From: Paracoccus yeei ATCC BAA-599
GTDB taxonomy: Bacteria; Pseudomonadota; Alphaproteobacteria; Rhodobacterales; Rhodobacteraceae
Length of the DNA stretch: 64,000 bases
Assembly: GCF_000622145.1 (NCBI RefSeq)
Contig: NZ_JHWH01000020.1
Coordinates: 1 to 64,000 of the forward strand
Direction: 5' to 3'
Part shown: in pieces, positions 7,523-15,836 of the stretch
How the letters are laid out: every line of letters starts with the position of its first letter
Position numbering within the stretch: the first letter of the stretch is position 1
Notes under the pieces: generated by a model
What the model was told of the DNA's origin: nothing
What the model saw: only the letters and a program-made list of their open reading frames with translations
Databases searched by the model: none
Position numbers and translations under genes: made by a program

Positions 7523-8715
7523 TATCCCCCCTTGCGGCCCCAGGCCGCCTGTATCAGGCCCTCGATCTCGCCATTGACGGCGTTCAGGCTTTCCATCGCG
7601 CGCTCATAGGTGGCGCGGGTGAACTGGCCTTTTTCGACTTCGTACAGCGTCTGCTTGGTGATCCCCGCATCCGAAATCGCGGTGGATTTCAGCACCGGAT
7701 GGTTCAGCACATGATCGCCGAACATCGAGCGCATGAAGCTGACCATCTGGTTCTGCGGCCCGTCGCCCGGCTCGTAGCGGGTCACGACATAGCGCATCCA
7801 GTCGTAATCCATGCTACCGCCCGCCTCGGCGACCACGCCCAGCAGGTTCGAGGTCATCAACAGGAACTGGCACATGGACATCACGTCCAGCATCTGCGGA
7901 TGTACGGTGACAAGGATGGCGGTGGCGGCCGACAGCGCGGACATGGTCAGGAACCCCAACTGCGGCGGGCAGTCGATCACCACGACATCGTAATCCGCCT
8001 CGACTTCGGCGAGAACGTCGCCAATCCTGGTAAAGAAGTAGTTACCCGAGCGTTCGCGCAACGCCATCGGCGTCGTATGCTCGAACTCCATCAGGTCGAG
8101 GTTGCCGGGAATCAGGTCGAGGTTCGTGAAATAGGTGTGCTGGATCACCTGCCGCAGCGGCACCGGGTCGTCGTAGCGGATCGCATCATAGATCGTGCCG
8201 CCGTCGCGCAGGTCGAATTCCGGCTGCACGCCGTGCAGGGCCGACAGGCTGGCCTGCGGGTCCAGGTCGATGGCAAGGACGCGATAGCCGTCCAGCGCCA
8301 GCTTTTGCGCCAGATGCGCGGCGGTGGTGGTCTTGCCCGACCCGCCCTTGAAATTAATGACGGTGATGACCTGCAAATGGTCGCCCGCGCGCCGGCCTGG
8401 CAGATAGGTTCCAGCGGATTTCGCCCCCTTTTCAAGCAGTTCTCGCAGCGCCTGAATGTCGGCCGGCGTGTAATAACGCCGCCCGCCGGCCCGCGTTTCG
8501 GGCGAGGGGCCCTTGCCCTCGAGGTCCAGCTTGCGCAGATAGGCGTCCTTGACGCCCAGAAGGTCCGCCACCTCGCCCGAGGTGAAGCGCCGCAGCTCGC
8601 GCCGCGCATCCGGCGGAAACAGCTGTTCGCGATGCGCCTGCAAGCGTTCGGACAGGGCGGCGGCATGGTCGCCGACCAGCTTGTCGATGCGTGTCTTTGG
8701 CCCGGCACTGCCCAT
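7522..8715 (-). CDS. repA: RepA, ParA-type partition ATPase
   Basis: A 397-residue ParA-family ATPase with an N-terminal MerR-like HTH (RFTSGEVADLLGVKDAYLRK, about residues 44-63) and a deviant Walker A motif KGGSGKTT at about 123-130, then DLDPQAS and the Walker B segment VVIDCPPQ. It segregates the replicon with RepB and represses the operon in relatives. The ATG at 8715 is preceded by AAAGGA at 8 nt and gives the normal family length; an in-frame TTG at 8817 would add 34 non-conserved residues. Confidence 0.95.
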   Translation of the reverse strand: MGSAGPKTRIDKLVGDHAAALSERLQAHREQLFPPDARRELRRFTSGEVADLLGVKDAYLRKLDLEGKGPSPETRAGGRRYYTPADIQALRELLEKGAKSAGTYLPGRRAGDHLQVITVINFKGGSGKTTTAAHLAQKLALDGYRVLAIDLDPQASLSALHGVQPEFDLRDGGTIYDAIRYDDPVPLRQVIQHTYFTNLDLIPGNLDLMEFEHTTPMALRERSGNYFFTRIGDVLAEVEADYDVVVIDCPPQLGFLTMSALSAATAILVTVHPQMLDVMSMCQFLLMTSNLLGVVAEAGGSMDYDWMRYVVTRYEPGDGPQNQMVSFMRSMFGDHVLNHPVLKSTAISDAGITKQTLYEVEKGQFTRATYERAMESLNAVNGEIEGLIQAAWGRKGG

Positions 8716-8943
8716 GTCGGTGTCCTTTGCTCGTTCCGGGGCGGTTGTTGTTACGCTTTGACCCGTCTTATTCTGTTTATGCCGTAAATTAATCGGCGCT
8801 TTTTTCGATTCTGACAAGCAACTTTCACCGCCAAGCGCCCGATTTTATTCCCATAAGGGCGGTCGCTTCAGGGCAAGGCCTTGATCTGGCAATGCGTTCT
8901 TGCTATATGCAAGGAGGATCAGCCAAATGCATTGTGAACCGTC

Positions 8944-9183
8944 ATGTCCGAATCCAGCGTCACCATCAAGGGCCAGACCACGCTGCCCAAGGCGGTGCGG
9001 CAGGCCCTGGACCTGTCGCCCGGCGACCGGCTGCGCTATGTCATCCTGGACGACGGCCAGGTGCGGCTGATGCGCAGGGTGCCGGTGGCTGGACTGGCCG
9101 GGCTGTTGCGCCGTCCCGGACAACCCGCCCTGACGGTCGAGGACATGGACCGCGCCGTGGCCGAGGGCGCGCGCGACGCATGA
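8944..9183 (+). CDS. AbrB/SpoVT-type antitoxin
   Basis: A 79-residue swapped-hairpin AbrB-fold protein; SSVTIKGQTTLPKAVRQAL is the family signature of VapB-like antitoxins. The C-terminal tail (about residues 50-79) should wrap the toxin. Its stop overlaps the start of the VapC-like gene (ATGA at 9180-9183). The only good Shine-Dalgarno (AAGGAGGA, 8911-8918) is about 25 nt from the ATG, and no in-frame start lies closer because of an in-frame TGA at 8935. The pair sits beside repABC and probably stabilises the replicon by post-segregational killing. Confidence 0.87.
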   Translation: MSESSVTIKGQTTLPKAVRQALDLSPGDRLRYVILDDGQVRLMRRVPVAGLAGLLRRPGQPALTVEDMDRAVAEGARDA

Positions 9184-9584
9184 TCGCGCTGGACACCAAT
9201 GTCCTGGTCCGCTTCCTTGTCCAGGACGATGCGCAGCAGGCGGCGCAGGCCAACGCGGTCTTCGCCGCCCTGACCGAAGCCGAGCCCGCCTTTCTGTGCC
9301 GCGAGGTTCTGGCCGAACTGGTCTGGGTGCTCGAGCGCGCCTATCGCCTGCCGCGCGCCGATATCGCCGGCGCCATCGACGGCTTGCTGGCATCGCGCGA
9401 GATCGTGGTCGAGCAGGCCGACCGGGTGGGGCTTGCCAACGACCGCTATCGCCAGGGCGGGGCTGGGTTCTCGGACCAGATGATCGCGCTGGCCGCGCGC
9501 GAGGCCGGCTGCGCCGCGGTCCTGAGCTTTGACCGGCAGGCGATCTCGGGCGCCGGGATGACGGCCGTTCCCGCCCCGGCCTGA
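9180..9584 (+). CDS. vapC: PIN-domain ribonuclease toxin (VapC-like)
   Basis: A 134-residue PIN-domain protein. The expected acidic residues are D5 (ALDTNVLV), E42 (REVLAELVWVL), D99 (GFSDQMIALAA) and D118 (LSFDRQ), which bind Mg/Mn for RNA cleavage. VapC toxins cut initiator tRNA or rRNA; the target here is unknown. It overlaps its antitoxin by 4 nt. No sign of decay is seen. Confidence 0.9.
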   Translation: MIALDTNVLVRFLVQDDAQQAAQANAVFAALTEAEPAFLCREVLAELVWVLERAYRLPRADIAGAIDGLLASREIVVEQADRVGLANDRYRQGGAGFSDQMIALAAREAGCAAVLSFDRQAISGAGMTAVPAPA

Positions 9585-9993
9585 GGAGGGCCTGCCCCGG
9601 ACATTTCCGCCATGGCGATCCAGTTCCGCCTGGGGCCGAAGCGCGGGTCGGGTGACGCGACGCCGCGCCGGCATTCTTCTGGCGCCTCACGAGCGCTTCC
9701 CATGAACCGGCGGGATCAGGCGGTTCATGTCCGAGCTTTCCGACACCGCCGCTCCGACCCTGCGCCGTCACCCTGGTCTTCATGGTGCCGACGGCCTGCG
9801 GAGGCATAAAAAAGCACAGGTGCGGCGCCTAAAAAGAACATAAAAAAACTATTGCATGCAATCGAATCTGTACTGATACTGAAAAAACCAGAAGCATCTT
9901 GCCGCGGTCGGCAAAGGCAGCCCACTTCGGACAGCGAAGGGGCAGGCAGAGTGCTCGCGACTCCACCTCCTGTCCGTGGGGAGTAACAGGGAT
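9585..9993. other. Intergenic region holding the dpp operon promoter area
   Basis: About 410 nt without a gene. The first 200 nt show nothing clear. From about 9800 it becomes AT-rich and contains CATAAAAAAACT (9839-9850) followed directly by the palindrome ATTGCATGCAAT (9851-9862), 132 nt before the dppB start. This is the likely control region of the operon. Confidence 0.6.
9839..9862 (+). promoter_or_regulatory. A-tract plus palindrome element, copy 1
   Basis: CATAAAAAAACT immediately followed by ATTGCATGCAAT, a perfect 12-bp palindrome of the TTG-N4-CAA type. The same layout occurs upstream of the separate binding-protein gene (23094-23116). Position and symmetry suggest a GntR/FCD operator with an upstream A-tract; the neighbouring GntR gene at 22242-22940 is the first candidate binder. 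Confidence 0.55.
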
Positions 9994-10971
9994 ATGATTG
10001 CTTTCATCCTGCGCCGTGTCGCGCAGGCCGTTCTGGTCATGCTTGTCATGACGATCATCGTCTTCATCGGCGTGAATGTGATCGGCAACCCGGTCGACAT
10101 CATGATTTCGCCGCAGGCCGATCTGGCCGAGCGTCAACGGATCATCGCCGAGCTTGGTCTGGATCAGCCGATCTGGCGGCAATATCTGAATTTCGTCGGC
10201 GGGCTGCTGAACGGCGATCTGGGCGTCAGCTACGTCTACAACCGCCCCTCGCTGGACCTGATCCTGGAACGCCTGCCCGCGACGCTGGAACTGGCCGCGA
10301 CCGCGATGGTCATCGCCATCGTCATCGGCATTCCGGCGGGACTTTACGCGGGGCTTTATCCGCGCGCGGTGCTGTCGCGGCTGCTGATGGCGGCCAGCGT
10401 GCTGGGGTTTTCGCTGCCGACCTTCTGGGTCGGGCTCCTGATGATCATGGTCTTCGCCGTCCACCTGGGCATCCTGCCCAGCGGCGGGCGCGGCGATACG
10501 GTCCGCCTTCTTGGCATGCAATGGTCGATCTTCAGCCATAACGGGCTGGCCTATATCATCATGCCCGCGCTGAACCTGGCGCTGTTCAAGACCTCGCTGA
10601 TCCTGCGCATGACGCAGGCCGGCGTGCGCGAGGTGATGCCGCAGGATTACGTCAAGGTCGCGCGCGCCAAGGGCCTGAGCCCGGCGCGGGTGGTCTGGGT
10701 ACATGTGCTGAAGAACGTCATGATCCCCGTGGTCACCATCATCGGGCTGGAGTTCGGCTCGGTCGTGGCCTTTTCGGTGGTGACGGAAAAGATCTTCGCC
10801 TGGCCGGGGATCGGCAAGCTGATCATCGACAGCATCGGCTCGCTCGATCGTCCGGTGATCATCGCCTATCTGATGATGATCGTGGCGCTGTTCGTGCTGA
10901 TCAACCTGATCGTCGACCTTCTCTACATCCTGCTCGACCCCCGGGTCAGGACCGCAGGCGGACGGAGCTGA
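9994..10971 (+). CDS. dppB: Peptide/nickel-type ABC transporter permease (DppB-like)
   Basis: A 325-residue inner-membrane permease with about six membrane segments and the EAA loop (GVREVMPQDYVKVARAKGLS) that contacts the ATPase. DppB-type N-terminus (MIAFILRRVAQAVLVMLVM). The ATG at 9994 was preferred to a GTG at 9976 because homology begins at MIAFILRR. It is followed at 4 nt by dppC and then by a fused ATPase; the binding protein is not here but at 23204. Confidence 0.92.
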   Translation: MIAFILRRVAQAVLVMLVMTIIVFIGVNVIGNPVDIMISPQADLAERQRIIAELGLDQPIWRQYLNFVGGLLNGDLGVSYVYNRPSLDLILERLPATLELAATAMVIAIVIGIPAGLYAGLYPRAVLSRLLMAASVLGFSLPTFWVGLLMIMVFAVHLGILPSGGRGDTVRLLGMQWSIFSHNGLAYIIMPALNLALFKTSLILRMTQAGVREVMPQDYVKVARAKGLSPARVVWVHVLKNVMIPVVTIIGLEFGSVVAFSVVTEKIFAWPGIGKLIIDSIGSLDRPVIIAYLMMIVALFVLINLIVDLLYILLDPRVRTAGGRS

Positions 10972-10975
10972 ACCC

Positions 10976-11905
10976 GTGTCGGATAACGTCAATCCCATCG
11001 TCGAAGCCCCCGCCCTGCAAGAGGGCAGCGCCCTGGCCGTGGCCCGCAAGATCCTGCGCGACCTGATCCGCTCGCCCGTGGCGGCGGTGGCGCTGGTCGT
11101 GACCGTCGCGATCTGTCTTGTCGCGGTCTTCGCGCCCTTCATCGTGCCGCAGAACCCCTATGACCTGCAGCAACTCAGCGTGCTGGACGGGCTTCAGCCG
11201 CCGGGGGGTGCGCCGATGATGGGCGGCTATACCTTCATCCTGGGCAGCGACAGCCAGGGCCGCGACATGTATTCGGCCATCGTCTACGGACTGCGCATCT
11301 CGTTGCTGGTGGGGCTCGCCTCGGCGGTGTTCGCGGCGCTGGTCGGCGCCTCGCTGGGGCTGATCGCGGCCTATGCCGGCGGGCGCACCGAAACCGCGAT
11401 CATGCGGCTGGTCGATCTGCAGCTGTCCTTTCCGACCATCCTTGTCGCGCTGATGATCCTGGCCTTTCTGGGCAAGGGGGTCGGCAACGTCATCCTGGCG
11501 CTGATCATCGTCGAATGGGCGACCTTCGCGCGCACCGCGCGCGCCGCCGCCCTGGTCGAGATCCGCAAGGAATACATCGCCGCCGCCGAGACCATGGCGC
11601 TGTCGCATTGGCGCATCCTGACGCGGCATCTGCTGCCCAACTGCATTCCGCCGCTGATCGTCATCGTGACCATGCTGGTCGCCCGCGCGATTTCCCTGGA
11701 AGCGACGCTGTCCTTCCTGGGCGTCGGCGTGCCGATCACCGAACCCAGCCTGGGGCTGCTGATCTCGAACGGCTACGAATACATGTTCGCGGGCCATTAC
11801 TGGCTCAGCATCTTCCCCGGCATCGCACTGCTCGTCACCATCCTGTCGATCAACCTGGTCGGCGACCGGCTGCGCGAAATCCTGAATCCGCAGAACAATG
11901 CCTGA
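10976..11905 (+). CDS. dppC: Peptide/nickel-type ABC transporter permease (DppC-like)
   Basis: A 309-residue permease partner of DppB starting with GTG. It has an N-terminal OppC leader helix, five further membrane segments and the EAA motif (LVEIRKEYIAAAETMALSHW). The segment LGSDSQGRDMYSAIVYGLRISL is typical of DppC. It lies between dppB and the fused ATPase, and all three should form one transporter. Confidence 0.92.
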   Translation: MSDNVNPIVEAPALQEGSALAVARKILRDLIRSPVAAVALVVTVAICLVAVFAPFIVPQNPYDLQQLSVLDGLQPPGGAPMMGGYTFILGSDSQGRDMYSAIVYGLRISLLVGLASAVFAALVGASLGLIAAYAGGRTETAIMRLVDLQLSFPTILVALMILAFLGKGVGNVILALIIVEWATFARTARAAALVEIRKEYIAAAETMALSHWRILTRHLLPNCIPPLIVIVTMLVARAISLEATLSFLGVGVPITEPSLGLLISNGYEYMFAGHYWLSIFPGIALLVTILSINLVGDRLREILNPQNNA

Positions 11906-11913
11906 GGTGGCCC

Positions 11914-13764
11914 ATGTATGACCAACCGCCGCCCGCCGCAGAGCGTCGTGCCGATGCGGTGACGAATCCGGTGCTGCGGGTCCGGAACCTGACGACCGCC
12001 TTTCGCCGCGATGACATGTGGACCGAGGTGATCCGCAACATCTCGTTCCACATCGACCCGGGCGAGACCCTGGCCGTGGTGGGCGAATCCGGTTCGGGCA
12101 AAAGCGTCACCGCGAATTCGATCATGCGCCTGCTGCCGCAGCATTCCAGCCGCATCACCGGCCAGGTCGAATTCGCCGGCCGGTCGCTGCTGGAACTGCC
12201 CGAAAGCGCGATGCGCCGCATCCGCGGCAACGAGATCGGCATGATCTTCCAGGAGGCCGGGCTGAACCCGACCTATACCGTCGGCTTCCAGTTGATCGAG
12301 ACCCTGCGCCAGCACCGCCGCATGGGCCACGCCGAAGCCAGGGCCGAGGCGACCCGGCTGCTTGAGCGTGTGCGCATCCCGGCCGCCGCGCGGCGGATGG
12401 CGGACTATCCGCACAAGCTGTCGGGCGGGATGCGGCAGCGGGTCTCCATCGCCATGGCCATGGCCTGCAAGCCGCGCCTGCTGATCGCGGACGAGCCGAC
12501 CACGGCGCTGGACGTGACCGTCCAGGCGCAGATCCTTGAACTGATCAAGCAACTGCAGGAAGAAGAGGCGATGTCGGTCCTGTTCATCACCCATGACATG
12601 GGGGTGGTGGCGGAAATCTCGGACCGGACGCTGGTGATGCTGCGCGGCGATTGCGTCGAGACCGCGCCCACCGCCGATCTGTTCCGCGCCCCGCGCGCGG
12701 CCTATACCCGGCGGCTCATGGCGGCGGTGCCGGTGCTGGGGGCGATGCAGGGGTGCGACACGCCGCAGCCTTTTCCCCGGCTCGATCCCGAAACCGGCCG
12801 GCCGGCGCCGGCGGCCGAGCAGCCCCGAACCGTGCGGGCCGACCAGCCCCCGGTGCTGGAGGTCGAGGACCTGGTGGTGCGCTTCGACCTGCGCGGCGGC
12901 TTGATGAACCGGGTCTCGGCGCGCGTCCACGCCGTCGAGGGCGTCAGCTTTCACGTCATGCCCGGCGAAACCCTGTCCATTGTCGGCGAATCCGGCTGCG
13001 GCAAGTCCACCACCGCGCGGGCGGTGATGCGGCTGCAACAGCCCGGCGCGGGCCGGATCCGCGTCGCGGGGCAGGATATCTCCAGGCTCGACGGCAAGGG
13101 GCTGGTGCGGCTGCGCCGCGATTGCCAGATGGTGTTCCAGGACCCCTATGCCAGCCTGAACGGGCGGATGAAGATCGGCGACGCCATTGCCGAGCCGATC
13201 CTCCAGCACGCCATCCTGCCGCGCGCCCAGGTGCGGGCGCGGGTGGGGGCGCTTCTGGAACAGGTGGGGCTCTCGGCGGATATGGCGGGGCGCTATCCGC
13301 ACCAGTTTTCGGGCGGCCAGCGCCAGCGCCTCTGCATCGCACGCGCCCTGGCCTTCGAGCCGAAACTGATCGTCGCGGACGAGGCGGTGTCGGCGCTGGA
13401 TGTCTCGATCAAGGCGCAGGTGGTCAACCTGATGCTGGAACTGCAAGCCAGCCTCGGCCTGTCCTTCCTGTTCATCAGCCACGACATGGCCATCGTCGAA
13501 CGGCTCAGCCACCGCGTTGCCGTGATGTATCTGGGCCGCATCGTCGAAATCGGCCCACGCGCCGCGATCTTTGACCACCCGGCGCATCCCTATACCCGCC
13601 GGCTGATCTCGGCCGTGCCGGCGACCGATCCGACCAACCGCCATCTGCGGCGCGATTTCTCCGCCTCCGAGATCAGCAGCCCGGTCCGGGCCCTGGACTA
13701 TCGGGTGCCGGACCTGCCGATGCGGCAGGTCGGTCCGGGCCATTTCGTCCGCGAACCGGAATGA
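11914..13764 (+). CDS. Fused DppD-DppF ABC transporter ATPase
   Basis: A 616-residue protein with two ABC ATPase domains joined in one chain. The first has Walker A GESGSGKS at residues 57-64 and the signature LSGGMRQR; the second has GESGCGKS near 358-365 and FSGGQRQR. Each ends with the oligopeptide-specific C-terminal region ([20 protein letters not shown]). It energises the DppBC permease. Such fusions are common in alphaproteobacteria. GAGGTGG precedes the ATG. Confidence 0.92.
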   Translation: MYDQPPPAAERRADAVTNPVLRVRNLTTAFRRDDMWTEVIRNISFHIDPGETLAVVGESGSGKSVTANSIMRLLPQHSSRITGQVEFAGRSLLELPESAMRRIRGNEIGMIFQEAGLNPTYTVGFQLIETLRQHRRMGHAEARAEATRLLERVRIPAAARRMADYPHKLSGGMRQRVSIAMAMACKPRLLIADEPTTALDVTVQAQILELIKQLQEEEAMSVLFITHDMGVVAEISDRTLVMLRGDCVETAPTADLFRAPRAAYTRRLMAAVPVLGAMQGCDTPQPFPRLDPETGRPAPAAEQPRTVRADQPPVLEVEDLVVRFDLRGGLMNRVSARVHAVEGVSFHVMPGETLSIVGESGCGKSTTARAVMRLQQPGAGRIRVAGQDISRLDGKGLVRLRRDCQMVFQDPYASLNGRMKIGDAIAEPILQHAILPRAQVRARVGALLEQVGLSADMAGRYPHQFSGGQRQRLCIARALAFEPKLIVADEAVSALDVSIKAQVVNLMLELQASLGLSFLFISHDMAIVERLSHRVAVMYLGRIVEIGPRAAIFDHPAHPYTRRLISAVPATDPTNRHLRRDFSASEISSPVRALDYRVPDLPMRQVGPGHFVREPE

Positions 13765-13848
13765 ACGGGCAGGGGTCGCCCGCAGCCATGACCGCCGGAG
13801 GCCTCATCCGGTCCCGGCTGCCTTTTGAACGCTTCAGGGGATGCTTCC

Positions 13849-15057
13849 ATGAAGGATGACGACAAGAAAGCCAGCGGCGCGCGGACGGTCGAAACCACGC
13901 TGTGCCACGTCGGGCGCCGCTCGGCCGAGCATCACGGCGCGGTCAATACGCCGGTCTATCGCGCCTCGACCATCCTGTTTCCGACCCTGGCGGACCATGC
14001 CGACCGCAAGTCCAGGCCGGTGCGCTATGGCAGGCGGGGCACCCCCACCAGCCAGTCGCTGGAAGAGGCGGTGTCGGTGCTGGAGCAGGCGGCGGGAACC
14101 GTGCTGGCGCCCTCGGGCGTGTCGGCGATCTCGGTGGCGCTGCTGGCGCATGCCCGGCCCGGCGCGCATTATCTGGTGGCCGACAACGTCTATGGCCCCT
14201 GTCGCGCCTTTTGCCAGGACGTGCTGGCGCGGCTGGGCGTGCGGACGGAGTTCTTCGATCCGGCCATCGGGGCGGGGATCGCCGCCCGGATCGGCGAACG
14301 CACCCGGCTGATCTGGATGGAGGCGCCCGGTTCGCAGACCTTCGAGATGACCGACATGCGCGCCATCGCCGCCGTCGCGCGCGATCACGGCGTCATGACC
14401 GTGGCGGACAACACCTGGTCGGGGGGGCTCTTCTGCCAGCCTCTGGCGCTGGGGGTCGATGTCTCGGTCCAGGCCGGGACGAAATACCTGTCGGGCCATT
14501 CCGACCTGATGATGGGAACCCTGGCCTGCGACCAGGCCGCGCTGCCGCTGATGCGCGACATGGCGGCCAGCATGGGGCTGTGCGTCGGGCCGGACGACGC
14601 CTTCATGATGCTGCGCGGCATGCGCACGCTGCCGCTGCGGCTGAACCAGCATCAGGCCGGCGCGCTGAAGCTGGCGAACTGGCTGCTGACCCGCCCCGAG
14701 GTGATCCGCGTCATGCACCCCGCCCTGCCGCAGGACCCCGGCCATGCGCTGTGGCAGGACCAGTTCAGCGGCGCGTCGGGCCTGTTCGGCTTTGTCATCC
14801 GCGACGTGCCGCGCCCGGCGCTGGCCGCGATGATGGACGGGCTGGACCTGTTCGGCATGGGCGCAAGCTGGGGCGGCTATGAAAGCCTGCTGATCCCGAC
14901 CGATCCGCGTCCGCATCGCAGCGCGACCGAATGGGCGGCGGGCGGGCAGACCATGCGCATGCATGTCGGGCTGGAAAACCCCGATGAGCTGATCGACGAC
15001 CTGGACCGCGGCTTTGCGCGCATGGCCGCCGCCTGCGCCACGGGAGGCGCGGCATGA
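13849..15057 (+). CDS. Cystathionine beta-lyase-like PLP enzyme (C-S lyase), paralog 1
   Basis: A 402-residue fold-type I PLP enzyme of the trans-sulfuration (Cys/Met metabolism) family. The PLP lysine is K212 in QAGTKYLSGHSD; YGRRGTPT and APSGVSAIS are cofactor-contact regions. Family members break C-S bonds of cystathionine or other cysteine conjugates by beta-elimination, releasing a thiol or sulfide, pyruvate and ammonia. It follows the dpp genes and overlaps the racemase-family gene by 4 nt, so it probably acts on what the transporter brings in. A close paralog lies at 30139-31305. The ATG at 13849 is preceded by AGGGG. Confidence 0.87.
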   Translation: MKDDDKKASGARTVETTLCHVGRRSAEHHGAVNTPVYRASTILFPTLADHADRKSRPVRYGRRGTPTSQSLEEAVSVLEQAAGTVLAPSGVSAISVALLAHARPGAHYLVADNVYGPCRAFCQDVLARLGVRTEFFDPAIGAGIAARIGERTRLIWMEAPGSQTFEMTDMRAIAAVARDHGVMTVADNTWSGGLFCQPLALGVDVSVQAGTKYLSGHSDLMMGTLACDQAALPLMRDMAASMGLCVGPDDAFMMLRGMRTLPLRLNQHQAGALKLANWLLTRPEVIRVMHPALPQDPGHALWQDQFSGASGLFGFVIRDVPRPALAAMMDGLDLFGMGASWGGYESLLIPTDPRPHRSATEWAAGGQTMRMHVGLENPDELIDDLDRGFARMAAACATGGAA

Positions 15058-15782
15058 GACATGCCGATCTGCGCCGCATCGGGCTGATCGTTCCGGCGGG
15101 CAACATGGCGCTGGAATGGGAATTCTCGCGCTATCTGCCGCCGGGCTTCGCCTTCAACACCGCTCGCGCGGTGCGCCGGACCGACGCCGGGCTCGACTTC
15201 GCCTCGCTGCTGGAGATGGGCGATGAGGCCTTGCCGGCGGCGCGGTCCCTGATGCGGACCCGGCCCGAGGTCATTCTTTACGGTTGCACCTCGGGCAGCT
15301 TCATCGAGGGCTCGCAGGATATTCCGATCCGCATCGCCTGCGAAACCGACACGCATTGCCTGACGACCGCGGGGGCGGTGCTGGCCGCGCACGAGGCGCT
15401 TGGCGCGCGCAACGTCGTGCTGATCACCCCCTATCCCGACGCGGTCAACCACGCCGAGATCGCGTTCCTGAAGCAGGCGGGCGTCGTCGTGAACCTGTGC
15501 GACAGCCTGCCCTGCGATGCGGATCATCCGATCGGCGCGGTCTCGGACGCCGAGACGATGGCGCTGGCCTTTCGGCACGCCGATGCCATCCGCGAGGCGG
15601 ATGCGCTGTTCATCAGCTGCACCAACCTGCTGACGCTGGACCGCATCGCCACGCTCGAGGCGCGGCTGGGCCGCCCGGTCATCTCCTCGAACCTGGCCTC
15701 GCTCTGGGCCGTGCTGCGCCATCTTGGCCATGACGCATGGCGCGGGCCGAACTGGAGCCTGATGGCCGCCGGCCGGTCCTGA
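15054..15782 (+). CDS. Asp/Glu racemase superfamily protein (maleate isomerase/arylmalonate decarboxylase group)
   Basis: A 242-residue cytosolic enzyme of the group containing maleate cis-trans isomerase and arylmalonate decarboxylase. Two cysteines are in the catalytic places: C78 (LYGCTSGSF) and C189 (ISCTNLLT). Both being present argues for an isomerase or racemase rather than a decarboxylase, which keeps only the second. Its start overlaps the C-S lyase stop (ATGA), and hyuA follows, a setting typical of hydantoin or cyclic-amide catabolism. The substrate is unknown. Confidence 0.8.
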   Translation: MRHADLRRIGLIVPAGNMALEWEFSRYLPPGFAFNTARAVRRTDAGLDFASLLEMGDEALPAARSLMRTRPEVILYGCTSGSFIEGSQDIPIRIACETDTHCLTTAGAVLAAHEALGARNVVLITPYPDAVNHAEIAFLKQAGVVVNLCDSLPCDADHPIGAVSDAETMALAFRHADAIREADALFISCTNLLTLDRIATLEARLGRPVISSNLASLWAVLRHLGHDAWRGPNWSLMAAGRS

Positions 15783-15836
15783 CATTCCCTTCCGGCCGAC
15801 TGCGCCGAACCGCTTGACACTCGAACCGAGGTTTCC

